Positions 43,255 through 51,839 of a stretch of 64,000 nt of DNA are shown here, piece by piece. The first letter of the stretch is position 1; every line of letters begins with the position of its first letter. Source of the stretch: Thiodiazotropha sp037384425 (lineage in GTDB: Bacteria; Pseudomonadota; Gammaproteobacteria; Chromatiales; Chromatiaceae); the NCBI GenBank assembly GCA_037384425.1, contig JARROA010000014.1, positions 124,001-188,000 of the forward strand, read 5' to 3'. The position numbers and the translations under genes are program-made. The notes under the pieces were generated by a model. That model made no database searches and had not been told where the DNA came from. It worked only from the letters and a program-made list of their open reading frames with translations.

Positions 43255-43926
43255 ATGATCCGATCCACGAGAGTGAGCGCAGTGAGCAAGCCGGTGATCG
43301 TCGCGTTGGCGGCAGCGATGTTAGGACTCATGGGTGATCTCTATGCCTATGCCGCAGATGCGACTTCGAAAGCGGTGGGCTCCGCCGCACAGAGCGCCGA
43401 CGAGAGGCATGCACAGACCGAAGCATTGAAAGCCAAGGGGCTGGTCACCATCGATGAGGTCTATGCCGGGATGCTGGAAGCCGAGCAGACCCGGGCCGCC
43501 CTCGCCAGGGTCGATCCGGGCGTGGACAATGCCATGATGGCCGAGAAGTGGGGCGTGCAGGTGATCAGCGTCAGCTATGCGGCGGACGGCTTCTGGCTCG
43601 CGTTCCGTTTTCGCGTGCTCGATCCTGTGAAGGCCAACATGCTTTTCGACACCAAGTTGAAACCCTACCTGGAGTCGGAATCCACCGGCGTCAAGCTGGC
43701 GGTGCCGACGGCGGCCAAGATCGGCGCCTTGCGAACCACCAACCGCGGACACAACGTGAAAGCGGACAAGATCTACAACATAATGTTTTCCAATCCCGGG
43801 TTTCAGGTCAAGCCGGGGCAGAAAGTCAGTGTGGTCTCCGGAGATTTCAAAGCGGAGCACCTGACGGTACGCGGAGCCAGTGAATATCTCAGCATCAATG
43901 AGAAAATGTTACGGCAGAGGCGTTAG
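43255..43926 (+). CDS. Exported protein of unknown function
   Basis: A 223-residue protein with a signal peptide (VIVALAAAMLGLMG...AYA-A, about residue 34) and a good ribosome site (AGAGAGG). The mature part is basic, with a helical start (HAQTEALKAKGLVTIDEVY) and a beta-rich remainder (WGVQVISVSYAADGFWLAFRFRV and FSNPGFQVKPGQKVSVVSGDF). There are no cysteines, heme or metal motifs. I recognise no family. The position between the cupredoxin operon and the cytochrome fusion suggests it belongs to the same system. Confidence 0.75.
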   Translation: MIRSTRVSAVSKPVIVALAAAMLGLMGDLYAYAADATSKAVGSAAQSADERHAQTEALKAKGLVTIDEVYAGMLEAEQTRAALARVDPGVDNAMMAEKWGVQVISVSYAADGFWLAFRFRVLDPVKANMLFDTKLKPYLESESTGVKLAVPTAAKIGALRTTNRGHNVKADKIYNIMFSNPGFQVKPGQKVSVVSGDFKAEHLTVRGASEYLSINEKMLRQRR

Positions 43927-44121
43927 GCAATGTGTTCGCCGAGCGTCAATACAGTCCGCGTGTTCAGGGGAGAAATTGCACAGCGAGACTCAGGCCGCTC
44001 CCCTGTCGAATCAGGCGGACAGGGTGGCTCGGGAGTCCGCGTCGGATAACCGGAACACAGAAGTGTATGTGATGGGCTAAGATATCGACCCATCGAGTGC
44101 ACTCTCTCTGGCGAAACAAGA

Positions 44122-45768
44122 ATGACATTACTCCGCAAGCTTCTCTTTTGTCTCTCATGCTGCGTACTCCCAAGCCACATGCTTTGGGCCGGGCCCGCTG
44201 CGGAGAACGAGCTTGAGTTGGGTCGCAAGCTCTATCTGGAGGGACAGCTGCCCAACGGCGAAATCATCACCGCCAAGGTCAGGGGTGACATCGAACTGAC
44301 CGGCAAGCAGGTGATCTGCGGCACCTGCCATCGTAGAAGCGGCATGGGATCCAGCGAGGGCGACCAAGTGATACCCGCGATTGCGGGTAACATGATTTTC
44401 AATCCGCTGCGCCTGCCCACCAGCAGTGATCCGCTGGCGCCGACACAACGCCTGGCCTACACCGAAGCGACCTTGAAACGGGCCATTCGCGACGGTATCG
44501 ACTCCAACGGCCGACCGCTCGATCCGTTGATGCCGCGATATCCGTTGAGCGACCGGGAGCTCGATCATCTGATTGCGTATCTGAAGACGCTTTCGCAGGA
44601 GTTTTCTCCCGGGGTGGACGACAAGGATATCCATTTCGCCACCATCATCGCCGGTGACGTCCCGGAGAAACAACGCAAGGCCCTGATCGATGTCATGCGG
44701 GTCTACGTGGAGCAGAAAAATTCCGAGACCCGTCATGAAACCTTCCGCGCCGAAAATGCCCCCTGGCACAAAAAGTGGCTGTTCGAGCCCTATCGCAAAT
44801 GGGTCATGCATGTGTGGGAACTGCAGGGTCCCGAAGCGAGCTGGGGTGGGCAGTTGGCAAACCTCTATCGGGAACAGCCGGTGTTCGCCGTACTCAGCGG
44901 GGTAGGAGAGGGGAGTTGGAAACCGGTACACGATTTCTGCCAGTCACAAAAGCTACCCTGTCTGTTTCCGACCACGGAGTTGCCGGTCATCAACGAGGAT
45001 GACTTCTATCCGATCTACCTCTCGAAAGGGATGACCCTGGAAGGCGAACTGATCGACCTGCATTTGCGCGATCAGCGGATCGAAGCGCCTCTGGTCCAGG
45101 TTTATCCCCAGGGAGACCGCAAAGCCGCGACGGCGGCCCGCTCATTGCTGCAGGCGCGTGGCGACAAGCCGATTCGCTCCATCGAATGGAAGCGTGAGAC
45201 GACGCGTCCGAGCGCGGAATTCTGGAAAGGGGTATTGCGGGATCTGGGCGACGCCGGGCTGGTCTTGTGGATGAGCGAGGAGCAGTTGACCCATCTCTGG
45301 CCGCTGCTTGAACGCAAGTCAGCCACCGCTGCCAGGATTTATCTCTCTACCTCGCTGTTCGGAACCCGGCCACAACCGGTTCCTGCGGGGCTTCGTGAAC
45401 GGGTCTACCTGACCTCCACGCGCGAGCTGCCCGGAGGCATCTCCAGGTTGCTGTTGCGTTCAACCGGCTGGTTTCGGGCCAAGAATATCTACGCACCCGA
45501 TGCGCGGGAGGTGCAGGCCAATGCCTATCTCGCGCTGAAAGTGGCAGGCGACGCCCTGATACATATCCGCGGCTATTTCTTCAGAGACTACCTGATTGAG
45601 CGCATCGAGCACACCGTGGACAGTGTGCCCTATACATCGGTCTATCCGCGTATCAGCATGGCCCCGGAACAGCGTTTCGCCGCCAAAGGGGGTTACATCG
45701 CCCGTTTCGCCAACAGCGGAAAGGGAGAGCTGGTGGCGGTATCCGATTGGCTGATCCCGCAGCACTGA
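44122..45768 (+). CDS. Cytochrome c fused to a periplasmic-binding-protein-like domain
   Basis: A 548-residue exported protein. A signal peptide (about 1-23) is followed by a monoheme cytochrome c domain with CGTCH at about 66-70, distal methionine candidates in the PLMPRYPLSD stretch, and a typical C-terminal cytochrome helix ending YLKTL near 158. From about 170 on comes a long alpha/beta region (HFATIIAGDVPEKQRKALIDV...) resembling type-1 substrate-binding proteins, with alternating beta-alpha units such as QPVFAVLSGVG and APLVQVYPQGD. The fusion suggests ligand-gated or ligand-sensing electron transfer, perhaps accepting electrons from the oxidase complex. The second domain call is by fold pattern only. 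Confidence 0.78.
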   Translation: MTLLRKLLFCLSCCVLPSHMLWAGPAAENELELGRKLYLEGQLPNGEIITAKVRGDIELTGKQVICGTCHRRSGMGSSEGDQVIPAIAGNMIFNPLRLPTSSDPLAPTQRLAYTEATLKRAIRDGIDSNGRPLDPLMPRYPLSDRELDHLIAYLKTLSQEFSPGVDDKDIHFATIIAGDVPEKQRKALIDVMRVYVEQKNSETRHETFRAENAPWHKKWLFEPYRKWVMHVWELQGPEASWGGQLANLYREQPVFAVLSGVGEGSWKPVHDFCQSQKLPCLFPTTELPVINEDDFYPIYLSKGMTLEGELIDLHLRDQRIEAPLVQVYPQGDRKAATAARSLLQARGDKPIRSIEWKRETTRPSAEFWKGVLRDLGDAGLVLWMSEEQLTHLWPLLERKSATAARIYLSTSLFGTRPQPVPAGLRERVYLTSTRELPGGISRLLLRSTGWFRAKNIYAPDAREVQANAYLALKVAGDALIHIRGYFFRDYLIERIEHTVDSVPYTSVYPRISMAPEQRFAAKGGYIARFANSGKGELVAVSDWLIPQH

Positions 45769-45854
45769 GTCCTTATGGGCAGTCTGGATGTTCATTACGG
45801 CGGATCCACGCCAGGTTACCTCAATCATTGTAGAACTCACTGCGCAGTGAAGAA

Positions 45855-45932
45855 GTAGCCTGGATGGAGCGAAGCGGAATCCAGGGCAAGGCACGGGGCA
45901 TCCCGGATTTCGCTTTGCTCCATCCGGGCTAC
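45855..45932. repeat. 78-bp interspersed inverted repeat
   Basis: Arms of about 31 bases run from GTAGCCTGGATGGAGCGAAG to the mirrored end CTCCATCCGGGCTAC, with a short spacer. This GTAGCC(T/C)GGATGGAGCGAAGCG pattern is a common palindromic intergenic repeat in gammaproteobacteria. It lies between the cytochrome fusion and the subtilase gene in the 360-base gap 45769-46128. Confidence 0.75.
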
Positions 45933-46036
45933 AGACTATGGACGCTTTCGAACGACTTCGTGCGGCGGATCGAGGCCGGGTTAATAGTAGTAGTACACCC
46001 GATTTGAAGGGTAGTAGTTCCACGCATTCCCTTGCC

Positions 46037-46056
46037 GACTCTAAACGTTTAGAGTC
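46037..46056. promoter_or_regulatory. Perfect 20-bp palindrome upstream of the subtilase
   Basis: GACTCTAAAC joined to its exact complement GTTTAGAGTC makes a perfect 20-bp palindrome, followed at once by a further partial copy (GAGTCTAAGAGTC). It is 73 bases upstream of the subtilase start, a usual place for an operator. The regulator is unknown. Confidence 0.55.
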
Positions 46057-46128
46057 GAGTCTAAGAGTCTGTTTGTCAGCGGAAATTGCGTAAACCCAAG
46101 GCCTTGCGGCCAGGCGAGTATTCGTTCG

Positions 46129-49098
46129 ATGCAAAAGTATCTCTCCCATCTGCTCGGTTCGGGGACGACACTTGCCGCTGTGCGCCATGTGCTGGGAACC
46201 CTGTTCCTGCTGCTGGAGGTCTGCAACGTCCAGGCCAGTGCCGAACTGACGGTCGACCTTGAGCGACTGATCGACGAGGCCAACAGAACATCACTCATCC
46301 CCGTCATCATCAAGTTCAGCCAGCAGCTCGATATCACGACCTTGCGCAACCAGGTCGGCCAGCAGATGCAGTACGCGACGCGCGGGGAGACGGCGCGAAA
46401 GCGCCAGCAGAAGCTGCTGCGCAAAAAGATCGTCACCGACCTGAAAGCGCATGCCCAGGGGCCGCGCAAGGCGCTGGCCCGGTTACTGCGCCAGTACGGC
46501 GTGGACGTGGAACTGAAATCGCTCTGGAGCATCAATGCGGTGGCCTTGAAGCTGCCGGCCCACCTGGTCGACGAGGTGGCGGCGCTGCCCGGTATCGAGC
46601 GTATCTCCGTCGATATGCAGCTGACCATGAATGCGGCCTCGCCGGAACTGGTGACTACGGTGCCGCAATGGAATCTCAGCGACATCAATACCGAGTATGT
46701 CTGGCAGCAGGGCTATGCCGGAGACGGTGTGGTGGTGGCGATCCTCGATTCCGGCGTCGAACTCAACCATCCGGACCTGGTCGATCGCTGGCGCGGCGGC
46801 GACAACAGCTGGTTCGATCCCTACGGTCAGAATCCCTTTCCCATCGATGTCAACGGCCACGGCACCCAGGCGCTGAGCCTGATTCTGGGTGGCAATGCCA
46901 GCGGCTATCAGATCGGACTCGCTCCCCATGCCCGGTGGATCGCCGCCCGCCTGTTCGACAATGAGGATCAGGCGAGTTTGAGCGCCATCCACGAAGCCTT
47001 TCAGTGGCTGCTGGATCCGGACGGCGATCCCGCCACCGACGACGCCCCCGACGTGGTCAACAACTCCTGGGGCTTTGCCACCACCATCAATCAGTGCTAC
47101 CAGGAGTTCAGCGACGATATCCGGCTGCTGCGCGAGGCCGGTATCGCGGTGGTCTATTCGGCGGGCAACTACGGGCCTTTCGGCGAGACCAGCATCAGTC
47201 CGGCCAACGACCCGGGTGTGATTTCGGTCGGTTCGGTGGACCAGTTCCGGGAAATCGACACCTTCAGCAGCCGGGGACCGGGGGCCTGCGACGGCGGTGT
47301 GTTTCCCAAACTGGTGGCTCCCGGCAGTCTCGTATTCGTGGCCGACCGCCTGCCGGTGGCCTACAACGTGGTTACGGGAACATCCTTTTCCGCGCCCCAT
47401 GTGACCGGCGCCATCGCGCTTTTGAAGAGTGCCTACCCGATGGCTACGGTCTCGCAGATCGAGACGGCGCTCTACGATTCCGCCACCGACCTCGGTGCCA
47501 CCGGCGGAGACGATCTCTACGGCTATGGTCTGATCGACGTGGCGGCCGCCTACGACCTGCTGTTCAGAGACCTGGGGTCCAGCAGCGCCGGTATGCTGCT
47601 GTTCAGCGAATCGCTCTACAGCGTCGACGAGACGACCGACAAACTGATCGTCACCGTCAGACGCCTCGGAGGCAGTTCGGGTGAGGTGAGTGTCGACTAC
47701 GAAACCCTGCCCGATCAGGCCAGCGATGCGGGGCAGGCCGATTTCATCGCCCAGTCGGGTACCCTGCGTTTCGCCGACGGAGAGACCCTGCGCAGCTTTG
47801 AGATCACTATCGTCGACGATGACCTCGACGAGGAGAACGAGACTTTCTACCTCAATCTCACCAATGCGACAGGCGAGGCGCTGTTGAGCAATCAACCCCA
47901 GGTTCCGGTCACCATTCTGGACGACGACGGGCCGGGCGCGCTCTCCCTCGGCTCCGTCAGTTACGCGGTCAACGAATCGCGCGACCAGGCGAGCGTCAGC
48001 GTGCTGCGTACCGGCGGTTCGGAAGGCAGGGTCTCGGTCGACATCTCCCTGGTCGATGACACGGCGCGCGTCAATTCGGACTACCTTCTGCCCGAATCCG
48101 AGCGCCTGACCTTTGCCAACGGCGAAATCGCCAAAGAGGTGCTGATCCCACTGGTTAAGGACGAGGTGCATGAAGGCAACGAGCGCTTCAATCTGCTGCT
48201 GTCGTCACCTGGCGGCGGCGCCACGATCACACAGCCGGCTTCGACCACCATCACGATCCTGGATGACGATCCCGATACCAGCATCACCACCATCCACCTC
48301 GAGGCGGTCAACTATCTGGTGCGTGAGAATGCGGGCGAGGTGACCCTATCGGTATTGCGTAGCGGCAATCTGGATCGTGAAGCGACCGTAGCGTACGAAA
48401 CCGTGGCCGGTTCGGCCAAACCGAGCGAGGACTATGTGGCGAAGCGGGGTACGCTGATCTTCCGCCCCAAAGTCACCCGCAAGACCATCACCATTCCGAT
48501 CAAGGATGACGGTGTCTACGAAGCGGAGAGCAGTTTTACGCTGGTGCTGAAAGGTGTCGACAGCGGTTCGCTGCTGGCAAAGCCTGCCGCCGCCATCGTC
48601 CGCATCAGCAATGACGACGCCCAGCCCTATGTCTCACTGAGTACTGGCGGTTCAGGTGGATCCGGTGGTTTTAGCGGTGGCACGAGCAGCAGTGGAAGTC
48701 TTGATGGCGGTGGCAGTCTGGTCGATACCAACGCTGAAACGGGAACGGACGCGCAGCAGAGCGCCAGTGGCGGTACGGCTGGCGAGCTCATGATTTTCGA
48801 TCTGACGCTGCGGGGCTATAGCGGGGCAGGCGAGGAGGCGCTCAGACGCCTGCAGACCCTGGATGGCAGACTGCCGGACACAGCGCTTGACGAAGCGGAG
48901 AAGCAGGACGAGAAGAAGGTCGACTGTGTGGAGGGTGACGGCAGCGGGAAAGACGGCTGCCAGGAAGACTCCGTATCCCCCGTGGATGACCATGAGCAGG
49001 CTGGCAAGGTCACCGCGGAGAGCGACCGGGCCGAACATGCAGACGACGGAGATTCGACAGGCAAGATCGAGATCGGTGATGATGCTCAGTCGAAATGA
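46129..49098 (+). CDS. Secreted subtilisin-like serine protease with Calx-beta repeats
   Basis: A 989-residue exported protease. A signal sequence (about 1-37) and a propeptide to about 175 precede the peptidase S8 domain with catalytic D207 (AILDSGVELNHPDL), H244 (NGHGTQ) and S419 (GTSFSAPHV); the oxyanion Asn lies in VNNSWG. Residues about 490-840 hold three Calx-beta repeats (each ending DDD or NDD), which bind calcium in related proteins. A glycine/serine linker and an acidic tail of about 130 residues follow. The neighbouring type II secretion genes suggest how it leaves the cell. It could mature or degrade extracellular proteins, but its target is unknown. Confidence 0.92.
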   Translation: MQKYLSHLLGSGTTLAAVRHVLGTLFLLLEVCNVQASAELTVDLERLIDEANRTSLIPVIIKFSQQLDITTLRNQVGQQMQYATRGETARKRQQKLLRKKIVTDLKAHAQGPRKALARLLRQYGVDVELKSLWSINAVALKLPAHLVDEVAALPGIERISVDMQLTMNAASPELVTTVPQWNLSDINTEYVWQQGYAGDGVVVAILDSGVELNHPDLVDRWRGGDNSWFDPYGQNPFPIDVNGHGTQALSLILGGNASGYQIGLAPHARWIAARLFDNEDQASLSAIHEAFQWLLDPDGDPATDDAPDVVNNSWGFATTINQCYQEFSDDIRLLREAGIAVVYSAGNYGPFGETSISPANDPGVISVGSVDQFREIDTFSSRGPGACDGGVFPKLVAPGSLVFVADRLPVAYNVVTGTSFSAPHVTGAIALLKSAYPMATVSQIETALYDSATDLGATGGDDLYGYGLIDVAAAYDLLFRDLGSSSAGMLLFSESLYSVDETTDKLIVTVRRLGGSSGEVSVDYETLPDQASDAGQADFIAQSGTLRFADGETLRSFEITIVDDDLDEENETFYLNLTNATGEALLSNQPQVPVTILDDDGPGALSLGSVSYAVNESRDQASVSVLRTGGSEGRVSVDISLVDDTARVNSDYLLPESERLTFANGEIAKEVLIPLVKDEVHEGNERFNLLLSSPGGGATITQPASTTITILDDDPDTSITTIHLEAVNYLVRENAGEVTLSVLRSGNLDREATVAYETVAGSAKPSEDYVAKRGTLIFRPKVTRKTITIPIKDDGVYEAESSFTLVLKGVDSGSLLAKPAAAIVRISNDDAQPYVSLSTGGSGGSGGFSGGTSSSGSLDGGGSLVDTNAETGTDAQQSASGGTAGELMIFDLTLRGYSGAGEEALRRLQTLDGRLPDTALDEAEKQDEKKVDCVEGDGSGKDGCQEDSVSPVDDHEQAGKVTAESDRAEHADDGDSTGKIEIGDDAQSK

Positions 49099-49233
49099 CA
49101 ACTGAGTCCGCTAAGTCAATGATCAAAAAATAGAATTGAGTAAGTTAAATCCCACAAATATTGCTACCCTCAAGCCTGGCGGGCTGTCTCTCATTGCGCA
49201 TCTCGATACTTGAGACTATCTCTGTAAAATTCA

Positions 49234-49253
49234 CGTAATAAACTGTTATTACG
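49234..49253. promoter_or_regulatory. Inverted repeat in the gspD upstream region
   Basis: CGTAATAA-ACTG-TTATTACG has 8-bp perfect arms, in the 503-base gap 49099-49601 between the subtilase and gspD. It could be an operator or, as RNA, a weak hairpin. A TAGGGT half-site at 49306-49311 lies nearby. Confidence 0.4.
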
Positions 49254-49446
49254 GTAGATAATATTGCCTTGATTTGGCGGGGAAGTGCCCCTGTAGTAGC
49301 CGCGGTAGGGTAAGTGTGTAGCTCGGGTATGAATTCACCCCATGAGCAAATACACTATCCAATCAATCACAATAACTGTAACGCTATGCTGAGATACTCA
49401 GTAAGCGTTGGGAGTGGGCTGGGAGATAGTGCTTAAGGTGCTGCCT

Positions 49447-49587
49447 TTACCGGCATCGTCGTTCAGCAATCGCAATCATCATCCCCCCACCCAGCAGGGC
49501 GCCGTCATGCTGTATCGATGACGGCTTGGCCAGAGCCACCGGCAAGGTTTCGCGGTATTCGCGATTCTGTGAGTGGAAACAGTCCAT
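49447..49587 (-). CDS. Possible short protein or gene remnant (46 aa)
   Basis: An ATG-started frame of 46 codons on the minus strand. The C-terminus reads GALLGGGMMIAIAERRCR, a short hydrophobic stretch before a basic end, loosely like sorting-signal tails but too short. There is no clear ribosome site. It may be a chance frame or the end of a decayed gene; it lies just upstream of gspD on the opposite strand. Confidence 0.2.
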   Translation of the reverse strand: MDCFHSQNREYRETLPVALAKPSSIQHDGALLGGGMMIAIAERRCR

Positions 49588-49601
49588 AAGCGAATATCCT
49601 A

Positions 49602-51797
49602 ATGAGTCAGCACCGATACACTTCATTTATTGCCACTTTGGTCTGTTCCCTGCTGTTAGCCTCCTGTGCGACTCAGCAGTCTGCCGGGAGAAAGCCGGAA
49701 CCTCTGCCGCCGCCACCTGTCGTCAGTACGGCTGACACTGAAGACGAGGCATTGGTGCTTTCCCAGCAGGCACAGCGCGAACCCGAATTTTTCGTCAAGA
49801 AGGGGAGCGGCGTCTTCCTCAAGGGCAAGGGGAGCCGTGGCGCCCGGCAACCGGCCAAGGGCGACATCACGCTCAATTTCGAGGGTGTGGATCTGCGCGA
49901 AGTGCTGAAGGTCATTTTCGAGGAGATTCTGCGCGAGAACTATTTGATCGACGACAAGGTCCAGGGCGTGGTGACCATCCACACCACCTATCCGGTCTCC
50001 ACCGAAGCGGTGTTGCCGATCCTCGAGACCATCCTGCAGATGAACGGCGCGGCGCTGGTCAGGAACGGTTCCCTCTATAAGATCGTGCCGCTGGCCGAGC
50101 TGAAGGAGATTTCGCTCGCACCCGGTGTCGGTCAGGGCGTCGATCGGCTGAAAGCGGGGCAGGGCGTGCAGATCGTGCCGTTGAAGTACATCTCCGCCAA
50201 GGAGATGAAGAAGATCCTGGAGTCGTTCTCCTCCGCCAACGAACAGATCCATGCCGATACCGGGCGCAACCTGCTGATCCTCACCGGCTCGTTCCAGAAG
50301 ATCAACAATCTGCTGCAGACCATCGAGATGTTCGACGTGGACTGGCTGAGCGGCATGTCCTTCGGTCTGATCCCCATCAAGTATGCCGATGCCAAGACGT
50401 TGACCGACGAGATCAGCAGCATCCTCGGCGAGGGTGAGGCCTCCCCGCTGAACGGCATCATGCGCCTGATACCGGTGCAACGCCTCAATGCCATCATGGT
50501 CATCAGTCAGCAGCCGGCCTACATCAAGGAAGCGCGTAAGCTGATCAGTCAGTTCGACCAGGGCAGCGACAAATCGCCCGAACGCCGTCTCTACGTCTAC
50601 CACCTCAAGAACGGCAAGGCGGAAAACATCGCCACCATCCTGCAGAACATCTTCGGCAATCAGGTCTCTTCGACATCCTCGCTGGGCCAGAATGGCTCGA
50701 AGGATCCGCTCCTGCGAAGCAATGTACGTCAGCCCACCAGCAGCGGGATCAGCCTGAAGAGCAGCAACGCCGACAGTCAATCGAATCTGACCAAGGACCA
50801 GCCACCCATGGCTGCAGCCGCATCCCCGGTGGTCGCGAGGAGCGAAACCGGGGATACGGGCGCCACGGACATGCCGGCCACCATCATCGCCGACCCGGAC
50901 AACAATGCCATCCTGATCATGGCCAGTCCGATGGATTACAACAAAATCAAATCCACCATTGCCCGGCTTGACGTGTCGCCGAAACAGGTGCTGATCGAGG
51001 CCACCATCGCCGAGGTGGTGCTTAGCGACAACCTCAGCTACGGCGTGCGCTGGTTCTTCGAGGGAACCGGCGGCAGCGGCCGTCCCTACAAGGGCGGTTT
51101 CGGATACCCGCTACCCGATGACATCGGCGGAGACGGTTTCTCCCTGGGTCTCTTCAACACCAGCGGCGAACTGAAGGCCTTTTTCGACATCCTCGAAACC
51201 GAGTCCTCGGTCAAGTTCCTCTCCGCGCCGCAGATCATGGTGATCGACAACCAGACGGCAACCTTCCGCGTGGGTGATCAGATCCCAATCGTCACCCGCT
51301 CATCCCAGAGCACCACCGACCCCAACGCACCCATCGTCTCCGAGGTGCAGTATCGCGACACGGGTACTCTGCTCAAGGTCACGCCGCGCATCAATGAGGG
51401 CGGCATGGTGACCCTGGAGATCAGTCAGGAGGTGAGTAATCCGGGTGCCACTCCGGCCATAGGCGGCGGCGGCAACGTCTCCATTTCACAACGCACGATC
51501 GACAGCACGGTCATCGTCCACGACGGCCAGTCCATCGTGCTGGGCGGGCTGATTCGTGAAAATACCACCAACTCCAAGGGCGGCATACCCGGGCTCATGA
51601 GTCTGCCGGTGGTGGGCAATCTCTTCAGCAGCACCACCAAGGACACCAGCCGTACCGAGCTGATCGTCACCCTGACGCCCAAAGTTGTCAGAAATCCCCA
51701 TGAGGCCTATGAGATCTCCAAGGAGTTGCGGGAGAAGATCAAGGAGGCGACCCTGTTTCAGGATGATTTCTACAATCGCCGCAAAGGTACCGAATAG
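49602..51797 (+). CDS. gspD: Type II secretion secretin GspD
   Basis: A 731-residue outer-membrane secretin. It begins with a lipoprotein-type signal (LVCSLLLASC), then N0-N3 periplasmic domains (LNFEGVDLREVLKVIFEEIL; repeated VPLKYISAKE-type KH-like units), a linker with Ser/Asn-rich sequence (about 360-400), and the secretin barrel domain (about 450-690) with VKFLSAPQIMVIDNQTATFRVGDQIPI and the VIVHDGQSIVLGGLIR motif. The signal cysteine suggests a self-anchored secretin that may not need a separate pilotin. It heads the gsp cluster. Confidence 0.95.
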   Translation: MSQHRYTSFIATLVCSLLLASCATQQSAGRKPEPLPPPPVVSTADTEDEALVLSQQAQREPEFFVKKGSGVFLKGKGSRGARQPAKGDITLNFEGVDLREVLKVIFEEILRENYLIDDKVQGVVTIHTTYPVSTEAVLPILETILQMNGAALVRNGSLYKIVPLAELKEISLAPGVGQGVDRLKAGQGVQIVPLKYISAKEMKKILESFSSANEQIHADTGRNLLILTGSFQKINNLLQTIEMFDVDWLSGMSFGLIPIKYADAKTLTDEISSILGEGEASPLNGIMRLIPVQRLNAIMVISQQPAYIKEARKLISQFDQGSDKSPERRLYVYHLKNGKAENIATILQNIFGNQVSSTSSLGQNGSKDPLLRSNVRQPTSSGISLKSSNADSQSNLTKDQPPMAAAASPVVARSETGDTGATDMPATIIADPDNNAILIMASPMDYNKIKSTIARLDVSPKQVLIEATIAEVVLSDNLSYGVRWFFEGTGGSGRPYKGGFGYPLPDDIGGDGFSLGLFNTSGELKAFFDILETESSVKFLSAPQIMVIDNQTATFRVGDQIPIVTRSSQSTTDPNAPIVSEVQYRDTGTLLKVTPRINEGGMVTLEISQEVSNPGATPAIGGGGNVSISQRTIDSTVIVHDGQSIVLGGLIRENTTNSKGGIPGLMSLPVVGNLFSSTTKDTSRTELIVTLTPKVVRNPHEAYEISKELREKIKEATLFQDDFYNRRKGTE

Positions 51798-51839
51798 CCG
51801 GCTTGCAGTCTCGAAGGTCACAGGCTTCAATGGGAAGAT

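Noticed and set aside
49447..49587. A PEP-CTERM-like sorting tail at the end of the 46-codon frame
   Set aside because: The hydrophobic stretch is too short and the PEP/VPLPA-type motif is missing.
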